This document shows, piece after piece, positions 41,522 through 53,916 of a stretch of DNA of 64,000 nt. Numbering within the stretch: position 1 is the first letter of the stretch; each line of letters begins with the position of its first letter. A program made the position numbers and the translations under genes. Where the stretch lies: the NCBI GenBank assembly GCA_012103035.1, contig JAAVLL010000002.1, positions 1,496,501 through 1,560,500 on the forward strand, written 5' to 3'. The stretch comes from Brucella oryzae. Its GTDB lineage: Bacteria > Pseudomonadota > Alphaproteobacteria > Rhizobiales > Rhizobiaceae. Below the pieces are notes generated by a model that was not told where the DNA came from, did no database searches, and saw nothing but the letters and a program-made list of their open reading frames with translations.

Positions 41522-42204
41522 AGGCATGTACCTGCTCACGGTCACGTTCGAGATCGGTGCTCGTCCCGCGCCAGACCGTTCGGCCTTTCTCGACAATGTA
41601 ATGGCGATCCGCCAACTTCTTCAAAACCGCGATATTCTTGTCGATCAGAAGGATCGACTGGCCCATTTCGCGCAATTGCATGATGCAATGCCAGATTTCC
41701 GTGCGGATGACGGGGCAAGACCTTCCGTCGCTTCATCGAGGATCAGAAGATGCGGGTTCGTCATCAATGCACGACCGATAGCCAGCATCTGCTGCTCACC
41801 GCCCGAAAGCGTGCCCGCCGTCTGGTCCGCCCGCTCCTGCATACGCGGGAAAAGCGCATATATCTTGCCGAGATCCCACGGCGACTGCCGCTTACAGCGG
41901 TTCGATGCGGTTGCAACCAGATTTTCCCGCACGGTCAATGTTGGGAAAATCTGCCGTCCCTCCGGCACAAGACCGACACCCAGACGCGCCACTTTTCCGG
42001 GCTGTAGCTGGTCGTGTCGCGCCCTGCGATCTGGACCTGCCCCTTTGGGGGCGAGGAGACCCATCAATGTGCGTATGGTGGTGGTCTTGCCCATGCCATT
42101 GCGGCCCATGAGCGTGACCAGTTCCCCTCATTCACTTCCAGCGAGACGTCGAACAATACCTGAGAATGGCCATAGGCGGCCTGAAGTCCTTCGATTTTCA
42201 GCAC
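41508..42204 (-). CDS. livF: LivF, branched-chain-type amino acid ABC transporter ATPase (four frameshift sites)
   Basis: ATPase subunit of about 233 residues. Walker A is GRNGMGKTTTI, the signature LSGGEQQMLAIGRAL, Walker B LLILDEATEGLAP, and VGLVPEGRQIFPTLTVRENL is the LivF-specific stretch. Breaks: about 42126 (G run one short), 42043 (G run two short), 41992 (A run one short) and 41721 (C run one short). The GTG start at 42202-42204 lies inside the end of livG. The genes run in the order livJ, livH, livM, livG, livF, then the aspartate dehydrogenase-like gene. Confidence 0.88.
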
Positions 42205-42953
42205 AGTTCCTCCTCCCCGCCGAGATAGGCTTCCCGCACAGCTTCGCTCGCCCTTATGTCTTCCACCGTGCCCGTGAGGATGACACGGCCATAGACCAGC
42301 ACCGATATGCGGTCAGCCAGCGCAAACACCGCCTCCATGTCGTGCTCGACAAGCAGCATCGAAACCTTGCCGCGCAATCCCTGAAGAAGCTCGATCATTT
42401 CCTGGCTTTCGACGTGACCGAGTCCAGCCATCGGCTCGTCGAGAAGCAGAAGCTTCGGCTTTCCGGCCAGTGCCATCAGCAGTTCCAGCTGCTTGCGCCC
42501 ACCGCTCGACAGATCGCCTGCAAGCTTCTCCGGGTGATTGGCCAGACGGCTCCCGGCAAGGATTGCGTCAACCTCACGCCAGATGGCGCTGCGGCCTTTC
42601 AGACTGTCGAGAATCCGGAAATTGTGCCCCTCGCGCGCCTGCACCGCCATGGCGATGTTCTGGCGCACACTCATATCGTTCAGGAGCGTCGATATCTGGA
42701 ATGTGCGTCCCAATCCACGTCCGACACGTGTAGCCGCCGGCAGTTTGGTAATATCCTCTCCCATCAGGCTGATCGTTCCCGATGTGGGCGTCAGCTCACC
42801 GCAAAGCTGGTTGATGAGCGTGGATTTCCCGGCTCCGTTCGGGCCTATCAGGGCATGGATATGCCCTTCCGTGACGTCGAGCGTCACATGATCCGTTGCC
42901 ACCAGACCGGCAAAGCGCTTCACCAGATCGCGGACCTGCAATATGGCATTCAT
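42198..42953 (-). CDS. livG: LivG, branched-chain-type amino acid ABC transporter ATPase
   Basis: Intact 251-residue ATPase. Walker A GPNGAGKSTLIN, signature LSSGGRKQLELLMALAGKP, Walker B LLLLDEPMAGLG and the H-loop LLVEHDMEAVF are all present. VGRGLGRTFQI is typical of LivG. The ATG at 42951-42953 overlaps the livM stop (ATGA), so the two are coupled. It is the partner of LivF on the same permease pair. Confidence 0.93.
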   Translation of the reverse strand: MNAILQVRDLVKRFAGLVATDHVTLDVTEGHIHALIGPNGAGKSTLINQLCGELTPTSGTISLMGEDITKLPAATRVGRGLGRTFQISTLLNDMSVRQNIAMAVQAREGHNFRILDSLKGRSAIWREVDAILAGSRLANHPEKLAGDLSSGGRKQLELLMALAGKPKLLLLDEPMAGLGHVESQEMIELLQGLRGKVSMLLVEHDMEAVFALADRISVLVYGRVILTGTVEDIRASEAVREAYLGGEEELC

Positions 42954-43950
42954 GCGGGCACCTCCACTTTCCGGTCTTTGCGAAACGGACGGCAAAGCGC
43001 ACGCCAGCCGCCGACAATGCCGCCCTTGGTTCCCAAAACCACGACGAGCAGAATGATGCCCATGGCGAGCTGCCAATGCTCGGTCCAGGAGGCGAGATAG
43101 GTCTGGAGGATCAGGAATGCAGCCGCTCCCCAGATCGGCCCGAAGAAAGTGCCGACACCACCCAGAATGACCATCACCATCAACTCACCCGATTTGGTCC
43201 AGTGCAGCGTATCCGGGCTCGCAAAACGCATGAAAATAGTGAGAAGCGCGCCCGCCAGACCAGCGCCCATTCCGGCGAGGACGAAGCCGTAAAGCTTGTA
43301 GCGATAGGTTTCGATTCCCATGGCCGTCATGCGCCGCTCGCTCTGGCGAATGCCGGACAGCACCGCGCCATAGGACGAATGCACGACCCGCCAGAGGAAA
43401 GCGAAATACAGGATCATCGAGACGAGAATGACGTAATACATCGTCGTCTTGTCACGCAGGCTGAGGCCGAAAAGATCATTTGCCCGCCGCACGATGATAC
43501 CGTCTTCGCCGCCATAGGTTTTCAGCGAAACGAAGAGGAAGAAGAGCATCTGCGCGAAGGCGAGCGTAATCATGATGAACTGCACACCGGAAGTGCGCAG
43601 TGCCAATGCTCCGATCACCAATGCGGCAAGACCTGCCACCAGCATTGCCGCCGGAACGGTGATCAGAAACTGGTCGGAACCCGGAATGAAACCGAAAAGC
43701 AGCGTCTCTTCGGCGTGATGAAAATAAAGGATGCCCACGACATAGGAGCCGATCCCGAAGAAGGCAGCATGACCGAAGGAAACCATGCCGCCATAGCCGA
43801 GGATCAGATTGAGGCTGGCCGCAGCGATAGCATAGATCATGATCCGGGCGACAAGGCTGGACGCAGCCGTCTGTCCCAGCGCTTCGGCACCAAAGGGGAA
43901 AAGTGCAAGCACCACACAGCCAAGAAGAACGAACAAAAGCGATATGACAT
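42950..43950 (-). CDS. livM: LivM, branched-chain-type amino acid ABC permease (one frameshift)
   Basis: Permease of about 333 residues and eight to ten hydrophobic segments. Typical LivM stretches are AAASLNLILGYGGMVSFGHA, IMITLAFAQMLFF and GGVGTFFGPIWGAAAFLILQ. The start ATG at 43948-43950 gives MSYRFLFVLLGCVV once one T is added to the T run at about 43940. A longer upstream reading frame seen without that correction is an artefact. The start lies three bases after the livH stop. Confidence 0.9.
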
Positions 43951-43953
43951 GAT

Positions 43954-44867
43954 TCAGGCTCCCACCGGAAAGAGGCCTCTCGGGCGGAACAGAAGAACGA
44001 TGGCCATCAGCAGATAGATACCCATGGAGGCGATACCCACGCCAAGCGCGTCGGCCTCGGCTCCGGCCATGAATTGACGCAGTATCGAGGGCAAGAAGGC
44101 ACGCAGGCAGGTATCGATGATGCCGAGCGAGATTCCCGCGATGAAGGCCCCTTGATCGAGCCGACGCCGCCAATAACCACGACCACGAAGGTGGCAAGCA
44201 GGATCTGCTCGCCCATACCGACCTGCACGGCAAGGATCGGCCCGGTCATGAAACCGGCCAGGCCCGCAAAGGCAGCGCCCAATGCAAACACCAGCGTGTA
44301 GAGCAGGCGGATATCCACGCCGAGCGCGCGCACCATGTCGCGATTGGTCGATCCTGCACGAACCAGCATGCCGATGCGGGTGCGGTTGATGAGCAGATAA
44401 AGACCGCCAGCGACCAGCAGGCCAGCCACAATGATGAGCAGCCGGAACGGCGGATAGCTCAGGCCTGAAAACAGCTCGATCGGCTGCGAGAGCGATGCGG
44501 GCAATTGGGTGAAAATCGGCTGGCGGCCAAAGATCAGCACGGTCAGCTCATTGAAGATCAGAATGAGCGAGAAAGTCGCCAGCACCTGATCCAGATGATC
44601 GCGCTGATAGAGCTTTCGCATGATGCCAAGCTCGATCACGATACCGGCAATCGTCGCGGCCAGAATGGCTGCAGGCAGGCCTAACCAGAAATTCCCGGTC
44701 TGCACGGCCACCCAGGTGCCGATGAACGCACCGATCATGTAGAGCGAGCCGTGAGCAAGGTTGATGACGCCCATGATCCCGAAGATCAGCGTCAGCCCTG
44801 CCGCCAGAAGGAACAACATGACGCCGTAGAGAAGGCCATTCAAAAGCTGCTCGAAGATGAGTGTCAT
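43954..44867 (-). CDS. livH: LivH, branched-chain-type amino acid ABC permease (one frameshift)
   Basis: Permease of about 304 residues beginning MTLIFEQLLNGLLYGVMLF, with AAGLTLIFGIMGVINLAHGS, the usual LivH signature, and GIGMLVRAGSTNRDMVRALG in the middle loop. The frame breaks at about 44150 (G run one short; expected GSIKGAFIAGISLGIIDTC). The corrected end is LLFRPRGLFPVGA. It is separated by 60 bases from the binding-protein gene. Confidence 0.9.
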
Positions 44868-44927
44868 TGGAGAAAACGACCTTCATGAGAAATGAAAGAA
44901 GCGCGCGCGCGCGCCGGACGGTGGCTG

Positions 44928-46091
44928 TCAGAGCTTGCACTCTGCAGAATAGGAATCACCGTAATTTTCGATCAGCTTCTTCTTGATCCTGGTGGTCGGA
45001 TTGCCATCCTCACCCTTGACGACATCAAGCAGATACCAGTCCTGCAACGGATGCTGGTTTGGACCGAAGGCAAAATTGCCGCGTACCGACTGGAAGTCAG
45101 CCTTCCGCAGTGCTTCGCGCACCGCATCCATATCGTCAACGCCGCCGGTCTGCTTCAAGGCAGAAGCAATCAGACGAGCCACGTCGTAGCCTTGCGTGCC
45201 ATAATAGGTCAGAGGCCGGTCAGGATAAGCGGCCTTCCACTTTGCCACGAGTTCCTTGCTCGCGGCATTGTCCATATCCGGGCTCCAGTGGCTGGTCGCC
45301 ATGATTCCGACCGAAGCGTCACCCAACGATTTAAGAATCACAGCATCGCTGGAAGGTTCGGAAAGAACCATTGGAATCTTGCCGAGAAGACCAGCCTGCT
45401 GATACTGGCGCATGAACGCAATGCCCATGCCGCCCGGATGAAACTGGAAAACCACATCGGGGTTTGCAGCGCGAATCTGCGCCATCTCAGCCGAATAGTC
45501 GGTCTGGTCGAGCTGAGTATAGATTTCACCGACAACTTCGCCCTTGAACCGGCGCTTGAAGCCTGCCAGTGCATCCTTGCCCGCCTGATAGTTCGGCGCA
45601 AGAATGAAGGCGCGCTTGAAACCTTCCTGTTCCGCAGCAATGCCCGATGCCTCATGGAGCGAGTCATTCTGCCATGAAACCACGAAGTAATTCGCATCGC
45701 AGCCCTTGCCCGCCATGTTCGACGGCGCGGCATTGGCACTGATATAAATACCGTCATTATCGATGATATCCGGCACCGTTGCACCGGCGACATTCGAGAA
45801 GATGATGCCGGTAAACAGCTTGACGCCGTCCTCCGACATGAACCGCTCGGCGATCTGACGTCCGTTTCCAGGCTTGGCGGCGTCGTCCTCGACCTTCAGT
45901 TCAACCGGCACACCACCGAGTTTGCCGCCTTCGGCATCGATGGCGAGCTTCATGCCATCGCGCACGTCCTGACCGAGATAACCTCCCGGACCTGACAAGG
46001 TCGTTATCACGCCAATCTTGACCGGTTCGGCAGCGGCAGCACCAGTCGTCAGCCCCGCCAGCAGGCCAATCATCAGGAGTTTGTTTTTCAT
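44928..46091 (-). CDS. LivJ-type ABC transporter substrate-binding protein
   Basis: Intact 387-residue periplasmic protein. The signal peptide ends near residue 21 (TTGAAAAEPVKIG). Type I fold markers are VITTLSGPGGYLGQDVRDGM, KVEDDAAKPGNGRQIAERFM and APNYQAGKDALAGFKRRFKG. Proteins of this branch often bind aromatic acids rather than leucine, and the neighbouring dioxygenase and aldolase-like genes point the same way; the ligand is not proven. It is transcribed downstream of those two genes and upstream of livHMGF. Confidence 0.87.
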   Translation of the reverse strand: MKNKLLMIGLLAGLTTGAAAAEPVKIGVITTLSGPGGYLGQDVRDGMKLAIDAEGGKLGGVPVELKVEDDAAKPGNGRQIAERFMSEDGVKLFTGIIFSNVAGATVPDIIDNDGIYISANAAPSNMAGKGCDANYFVVSWQNDSLHEASGIAAEQEGFKRAFILAPNYQAGKDALAGFKRRFKGEVVGEIYTQLDQTDYSAEMAQIRAANPDVVFQFHPGGMGIAFMRQYQQAGLLGKIPMVLSEPSSDAVILKSLGDASVGIMATSHWSPDMDNAASKELVAKWKAAYPDRPLTYYGTQGYDVARLIASALKQTGGVDDMDAVREALRKADFQSVRGNFAFGPNQHPLQDWYLLDVVKGEDGNPTTRIKKKLIENYGDSYSAECKL

Positions 46092-46122
46092 TTCATTTCC
46101 CTTGTCTTTTTATGGATGGGCG

Positions 46123-46142
46123 CCCGGCAGTTCCGCCGGGCA
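46123..46142 (-). terminator. Hairpin between the dioxygenase gene and livJ
   Basis: GCCCGGC / GCCGGGC stem (7 bp) with a 6-base loop, 8 bases after the dioxygenase stop. It may adjust expression of the binding protein relative to the enzyme. Confidence 0.4.
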
Positions 46143-46149
46143 TGCCTCA

Positions 46150-47675
<1,526 letters not shown>

Positions 47676-47799
47676 CGGAATCCTCGCTTCGGGGCGGGTC
47701 ACTCCAAAACCCGCGTCTTCCTGATCGAGCCTTACTTTCTTTCATTCGGGAAGTCTTGTAAGTAGAATATATTCATAAACAAAACTCATAAGTGAGCCG

Positions 47800-48724
47800 A
47801 TGCGCCCCACTCTCCGCCAGATTGAATGTTTTCAGGCCGTGGTCGAACTGGGAAATTTTTCCCGCGCAGCCGAACGCGTCAGGACGACCCAGGCCAATCT
47901 TTCCCACACTATCCGCGATCTGGAGACGGTGCTGGACGCGCGGCTTTTCGACCGGACGACGCGGCGCGTCAGCCTGACGGACGCCGGACGTGCCTTTGCC
48001 GAAGGTGCGCTTGCCGGTCTTGCCGAAATTGATCGCGCCGCCGAAGTGGTGCGCGATCTGGGGAAATTGCGGCGCGGTCAGGTCAGCATCGCCGCCCCGC
48101 CATTGCTGTGCACGACAGTGCTTCCGCGTCTGGTTCGCCGTGTGGCTGACGAACATCCCAACCTCGTCATCAAGATCGAGGATGTCGGGCCGGATATCGT
48201 CATCGAACAGGTTCGCAACGGGCGTTGCGATCTTGGCGTCGGCACCTTTTCCGGTGAGGACTCGGATGTTGAAAGCCAGACGGCACTGCGCGATCAGCTG
48301 ATGATTTTCGTGTCGCCCCATCACGATTTTGCCGGGCATGAGCAGGTCCGTTGGACAGAACTCGACAACCAGCCCATCATTACGCTTACCCAGAAAAGCA
48401 ACATCCGGCTTTTGACCGAAATCGGCTTCGAACAGGCAAAACTGGCGCTTCGACCGCATATGGAGGTAAACCAGATTCACTCGGTGTTGTCGCTAGTTGA
48501 GGTCAATGCCGGTATCGCCGTTCTACCCGCCTATGCCTTCACCGCCCTGCGTGGTCGCGGCATTGTGGCCCGCCCGCTGACAGACCCGGCAATTGTGCGC
48601 GAGGTGCGCCTCATCACCCCGCGACCGCGAACAGTCTGCAGCCACCGTCGCCGTACGATCCATCCTGCGGAACCTGCTGCGTCAGATGATCCCCGAAATT
48701 CCCGGAACCGGAAGCGCCGGTTAA
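47800..48724 (+). CDS. LysR-family transcriptional regulator (one frameshift site)
   Basis: About 309 residues. The N-terminal helix-turn-helix is LRQIECFQAVVELGNFSRAA and RTTQANLSHTIRDLETVL, followed by LFDRTTRRVSLTDAGRAF. The effector domain includes VSIAAPPLLCTTVLPRLVRR and VSLVEVNAGIAVLPAYA. The frame breaks at about 48622 (CG repeat two bases short; expected REVRLITPRDREQSAATVAV). It is divergent from the DapA-like/dioxygenase/Liv operon with 124 bases between, so it is the likely activator of that operon. Confidence 0.85.
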
Positions 48725-48884
48725 ACCATTTCTATGCATGTTTCCGAACCTTTTGAGCTTGCTTCACTAGCCTTTGCGCGCTCATATAAAATTGCACCGC
48801 TGTTTAGAATCATCTCGAAAAGTCGATACTGAACAACAACACCGCCAAAGGTCGGTCGCGTCGCCAGCAAGGGAATGCAGCCTC

Positions 48885-50482
48885 ATGAATACATACGGAA
48901 AACTATTTTCAGCCGCGCTGATTGCGGCTGCGCTCAACAGCACGGCAGTCGGACAGGTCTTTGCCAAGACGTTGATCTATTGCTCCGAGGCATCTCCTGA
49001 AATGTTCGATGCGGCGCAGACGACATCCGGCGCCGTATATGACGCATCGGCGCGCAATGTGTCCAACGGGCTTATCAAGATCAAGCGCGGCTCAACCGAG
49101 CTGGAGCCCGGCCTCGCGGAAAGCTGGGACGTTTCTGCCGACGGCAAGGAATATACGTTTCATCTGCGCAAGGGCGTGAAGTTTCACACCACGAGTTTTT
49201 CACCCCAACGCGAGAATTCAATGCTGACGACGTCATCTTTACTTTCGACCGTCAGGGAAACAAGGACAATCCTTACTACAATCAGGGCGCATGGCCGCAA
49301 TTCGGGGCCTATTCCTTTCCTTCGCTGATCGAGAAAATCGAAAAGATCGACGATCACACGGTCAAGTTCGTGCTGGCGCATCCCGAAGCGACCTTTATCT
49401 CGACGCTGTCGCTGACATTCGCCGTCATTCAATCCAAGGAATATGCTGACAAGCTCGTCGCGGAAGGCCGTATTGCGGAGTTCAGCCAGCAGCCAGTCGG
49501 AACCGGCCCTTATCAGTTCGTCGCCTATCAGAAGGATAGCGCTATCCGCTATCAGGCCAATCCCGACTACTGGGCAGGCAAGCAGAAGATCGACAATCTC
49601 ATCTTTGCAATCACGCCGGATGCGGCAGTGCGCTATCAGAAGCTGAAGTCGGGCGAATGCCATGTCATTGCCGCTCCCAACCCTGCCGATATTGCGGAGA
49701 TGAAGAAGGACCCGGCTGTCGAAATGCTGCACAAGGAAGGTCTGAACCTGTCCTTCCTCGCCTACAATACCCAGCAAAAGCCATTTGACGATGTACGCGT
49801 CCGCAAGGCGCTGAACATGGCAATCAACAAGGCCGCGATCATCGATGCAGTCTATCTCGGCTCGGCAGTTCCTTCTGTCAATCCGCTGCCGCCAAGCGTC
49901 TGGGGCTATAACAAGAACGTCAAGGATGACGCTTACGACCCCGAACAGTCGCGCAAGCTGCTCGATGAAGCGGGCGTCAAGGATCTGAAGATGAAGATCT
50001 GGGCCATGCCCGTGCAGCGGCCCTATATGCCGAACGCGCGCCGCGCAGCCGAACTCATTCAGTCCGACTTCGCCAAGGTGGGCGTAACGGCGGAAATTGT
50101 CACCTATGACTGGGGTGAATATCTCAAGCGTTCGCTGGAAAAGGACCGTGATGGCGCCGTCATGCTTGGCTGGACGGGCGGCATTGCCGATCCCGACAAT
50201 TTCCTCGCCGCCCTTCTGAGCTGTCAGGCCATCGGCAGCGCCAACCGCGCAAACTGGTGCGATCAGGATTTCGAGAAGCTCATTCAGGCGGCCAAGCTGA
50301 CCACCGATCAGGCCGAGCGCACCAAGCTTTACGAACAGGCGCAGGTTGTCTTCAAGGAACAGGCTCCCTGGCTGACAATCGCGCATCAGATCGTTGAACA
50401 GCCGATCAGCAAGAAAGTCAAAGACTTCCGCATTGATCCTTTTGGCGGATATCTTTTCGAAGATGTCGACATCGAAGAATAG
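48885..50482 (+). CDS. dppA: Dipeptide/oligopeptide ABC transporter substrate-binding protein (one frameshift)
   Basis: About 532-residue family 5 binding protein. The signal peptide ends near residue 28 (VGQVFAKTLIYCSEASPEMF). Family segments are LEPGLAESWDVSADGKEYTF, FTPTREFNADDVIFTFDRQ (corrected) and VGTGPYQFVAYQKDSAIRYQ. The frame breaks at about 49201 (T run one short). The pattern is close to DppA, which binds dipeptides and heme in some bacteria. No permease genes follow, so it may work with a transporter encoded elsewhere. Peptidase PepT and gamma-glutamyltransferase lie just downstream. Confidence 0.85.
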
Positions 50483-50525
50483 GCTTCGTCCTCCGCCGGT
50501 TTGATGACTGGTGATGAATGCCGGG

Positions 50526-50556
50526 TAGCGGGCCTAAATGCCCGCTATTCTTCTTT
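50526..50556 (+). terminator. Rho-independent terminator after dppA
   Basis: TAGCGGGC / GCCCGCTA stem (8 bp), 6-base loop, followed by TTCTTCTTT, 44 bases after the stop codon. Confidence 0.75.
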
Positions 50557-50589
50557 CACGCCCGCATGGAATCCGGGCCGTTTCAGACC

Positions 50590-50697
50590 AATAGAGCATT
50601 TCAAGCCTAAACTGAATTGCTGAAAATGCTCTATCTATTTGTTTTACGCATTATCCGACGCAAAACCGCTTCGCACTTTTGCTGGAAATGCTCTAGC
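50590..50697. repeat. Full-length intergenic palindromic repeat
   Basis: Begins ATAGAGCATTT and ends GGAAATGCTCTAG. The internal TGAAAATGCTCTATCTATTT and TGTTTTACGCATTATCC match the module seen in the 17.7 kb copy. It fills the gap between dppA and pepT and ends nine bases before the pepT start. Confidence 0.6.
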
Positions 50698-50705
50698 CGA
50701 AAAAT

Positions 50706-51952
50706 ATGATGGATATCGTAGACCGCTTTCTAGCCTATACCCGTATCAACACGACCGCCGTGCCGAATGCAGGCAAACTTCCGTCAAGCGAGGGACAGAC
50801 CGATCTCGCCAGACTGCTCGCCAGCGAAATGCGCGCCATGGGCATGGAAGTTGAAGAGCGTGACCATTCAATCGTCGTCGGCACATTGCCTGCCAATGTC
50901 CCGAATGCCGATCGGCAGTATCCGACGATTGCATGGGTCGCCCATCTCGATACGTCCAGCGAATATACGACCGACACCCGCGCTCATGTGGTCGATTATC
51001 GGGGCGGGGATATCCTGCTCAATGAAACAACCGGCACCGTCATGCGGCTTGCCGAATTCCCGGAACTGGAACGTTATGTCGGGGACAGGATCATCGTGAC
51101 GGACGGCACCAGCCTGCTCGGCGCAGATAACAAATCCGCCATCGCCGAGATCATGCATGCCATGCAGGTCCTGACCGCCCATCCCGAGATTGAACACGGC
51201 ACAGTGAAGGTCGTCTTCGTTCCCGATGAGGAAATCGGGTTGCTCGGAGCCAAGGCGCTCGACGTCGCGTCCCTGAACGCCGATTTCGCCTATACGCTCG
51301 ATTGCTGTGCGGCTGGCGAGATCGTGTATGAGAACTGGAACGCCGGTGAATTCCGCCTTACCTTCAAGGGCCAGCCAGCCCATCCAATGTCGGCCAAGGG
51401 CAAGTTGCGCAATGCCATTCTCTATGCCCAGCAATTCATTTCAATGATGCCGGGCGGCGAACGCCCGGAATATACGGAAGGCACCGAAGGCTATTATTGG
51501 GCCAAGGGCATTCAGGGGACCGTTGCGGAGACAAGCCTGATTATCGACATCCGCGATTTCACGAAGGACGGTTACGAAACACGTCGTGCGTTCATCGAAA
51601 ACCTCGCCGCAAGTTTCAACCAGCTCCATGGCGAGGGCACGGTTCACGTAGACTACAAGGCTGTCTACCGGAATGCCGCCGAGAGCCTGCAGGGCGAAAA
51701 TCGCTACCCGGTCGTGCTTGCCCTTCAGGCCATGAAGGCAATAGGCGTGACACCGACACCGCTGCCGATGCGCGGCGGTTATGATGGTGCGGTGCTGTCC
51801 GAAAAGGACTGCCATGCCCTAACCTGTTCTGCGGCGCGCACAACTTCCACTCGATTTACGAGTTTCTGCCGGTCGGTTCGCTCAACAAGGCATCGGAAAT
51901 GGTGATCGAAATATTGAAGACTGCACGGATAACCGACAGAAGCGCTGGTTGA
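50706..51952 (+). CDS. pepT: PepT, tripeptide aminopeptidase (peptidase T; one frameshift)
   Basis: Cytoplasmic M20B zinc peptidase of about 415 residues that removes N-terminal residues from tripeptides. Metal-site segments are VAHLDTSSEYT, SLLGADNKSAIAEIMHA and VPDEEIGLLGA, and GQPAHPMSAKGKLRNAI belongs to the dimer/lid domain. The C-terminal GGYDGAVLSEKGLPCPNLF and CGAHNFHSIYE complete the site. The frame breaks at about 51808 (G run one short). It lies downstream of a peptide-binding protein and converges with ggt. Confidence 0.9.
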
Positions 51953-51963
51953 TCAGACTCAAT

Positions 51964-51998
51964 AGCGAGGAGACGTAACGTCATCTCGTCTCCTCGCT
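51964..51998. terminator. Bidirectional terminator between pepT and ggt
   Basis: Perfect 12-bp inverted repeat AGCGAGGAGACG / CGTCTCCTCGCT with an 11-base loop, placed between two convergent stop codons (51952 and 52033). Confidence 0.75.
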
Positions 51999-52032
51999 CC
52001 TATGCCTTCAGCTACCGCCGAAGTGGTTGAGT

Positions 52033-53781
52033 TTAGTAGCCTATGGCAGCACCAGCGACGGCGCGGCTGTCTATGGCGCCATAATAGCGGTTGTCGCCGC
52101 CCTTTCGATGGCTGCCATATTCTTGCCGCCGACAAGAATGCCTGCGGCCTCACCCCAGACCGGCCAGTCATGGTCCTCGCCGACGGTGTAGCCCATACCG
52201 GTCAGCAACCGGATCGTATCCGGCGAAAGCGCGTTCGCTTCCGTATAGACCCGGTCAGGCAACCACTGGTGATGAATGCGCGGAGCGTCAATCGCTTCCT
52301 GAATGTCCATGCCGTGATCGATGACATTCATGATCGCTTCAAGCGTGATCGTGATGATGCGCGAACCGCCGGGGCTGCCGATAACCATGAACGGTTTACC
52401 ATCCTTCGACACGATGGTCGGGCTCATCGAGGACAGTGGTGACTTGCGTGGTTCGATGGCGTTGGCTTCGCCTTGTATGAGGCCATAGAGATTGGCCACG
52501 CCCGGCTTGATGGTGAAGTCGTCCATCTCGTTGTTGAGAAGAATGCCAGTGCCTTCGGCCACTTTGGCCGTGCCGAACGATCCGTTCAGTGTATAGGTCA
52601 CGGCAACCGCATTGCCGTCCTTGTCCACAATGGAATAATGCGTGGTCTCGTTGGATTCCTTGAATTCGGCTGGCTTGAGAGCCTCACTGACACCAGCGCG
52701 ATAAGGATCGATGCGGCCACGGATTTCTGCAGCATAGGCCTTGCTGGTGAGCTTCTCGATTGGATTATCGACGAAATCAGGGTCACCCAATGCCGTGTTG
52801 CGGTCCACATAGGCATGGCGCATCGCTTCCACCATCAAACGCGTGGTTTCTGCCGAGCCGTAACCCAGATAGGAAATCGGATAGCCCTCAAGCACGTTCA
52901 GGATCTCACAGATGATCAGTCCACCCGACGAAGGCGGCGGCGATGAGACAATGTCATAGCCACGATAGCTGCACTTGACCGGTTCCAGCTCGCGGACCTT
53001 GTATTGCTCGAAATCGGCCTTGGCGAGAATGCCGCCATTTTCCTTGCTCGACTTGACGATCAGATCGGCAATATCGCCCTGATAGAAGACTGCCGGGCCT
53101 TTTCCGAAATGGCCGAAAGCGACTTTGCCAAATCCGGCTGGACAAGCTTTTCACCCAAGGGAATCGGTTTTCCGTCTTTCAGGAAGATCTTGGCAGCTGC
53201 CGGGTCTTTCGCCAGTCTTTCATTGCCATCGGCAAAGGAGAGAATATCGCCCAGCTCCAGCGTAAAGCCGTCCCTGGCAAGTTTCAGTGCCGGCTCGATC
53301 AATTCCTCACGCTTGCGGGTGCCGTATTTTTCGCGTGCTTCCTCGAGGCCAGCCACTGTTCCCGGCACGCCGATGGCCAGATAAGTTTCAGTGCTGGCGC
53401 CTTCAACCGGCTTGCCATCCTTGTCCAGATACATGGTCTTGGTGGCGGCGAGCGGCGCGCGCTCGCGAAAATCGAGAAAAGTACTCTTTCCGTCCTTGAA
53501 GCGGATGGTCATGAAGCCGCCCCGCCAAGATTACCAGCCGTCGGATAGACAACCGCCAGCGCATAGCCGACCGCGACCGCGGCATCGACGGCATTGCCGC
53601 CGTTCTTCAGCACATCGATACCGACCTGCGAGGCAAGGTGCTGGGCCGTGACCACCATGCCATTCTGGCCTTCCGCCGGCGCTGGTGATGCCGCGTAGGC
53701 CGAAGGCAGATGGCCCGCAACGGCAATGACTGCGGCAAGGGAAAGCGATTTCAGTCTGTGATGCTGCCTGTAATGCTGCAT
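52033..53781 (-). CDS. ggt: Gamma-glutamyltransferase (three frameshifts)
   Basis: Periplasmic autoprocessing enzyme of about 583 residues that cleaves glutathione and gamma-glutamyl peptides. The signal segment LSLAAVIAVAGHLPSAYA precedes ASQVGIDVLKNGGNAVDAAV and GNLGGGGFMTIR. The nucleophilic Thr that starts the small subunit is in ETTHYSIVDKDGNAVAVTYT, and GSPGGSRIITITLEAIMNV is typical of the small subunit. One-base losses occur at about 53520 (G run), 53104 (A run) and 52085 (G run, expected ERGGDNRYYGAID). Periplasmic cleavage products could be taken up by the nearby peptide system. Confidence 0.93.
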
Positions 53782-53916
53782 GTCTTTCCTCCCATGTGTT
53801 CTCCCAAAAGAGAGTCCCAAAACAACGTCCGCAATATTTTGCGCAAAAGCAAGCACCAGAGAAACCGTTTTCTGTCCAACTGCCAGTCAAACAGAAACGC
53901 TCATTCTTGTACGCCA

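Noticed and set aside
41334-43100. A 588-codon plus-strand frame across the Liv ATPase genes
   Set aside because: It is antisense to livF and livG with motifs intact on the other strand; the length comes from third-position G/C bias.
49184-50386. A 400-codon minus-strand frame opposite the peptide-binding protein
   Set aside because: The plus-strand gene is convincing, and the minus product has no recognised domain.
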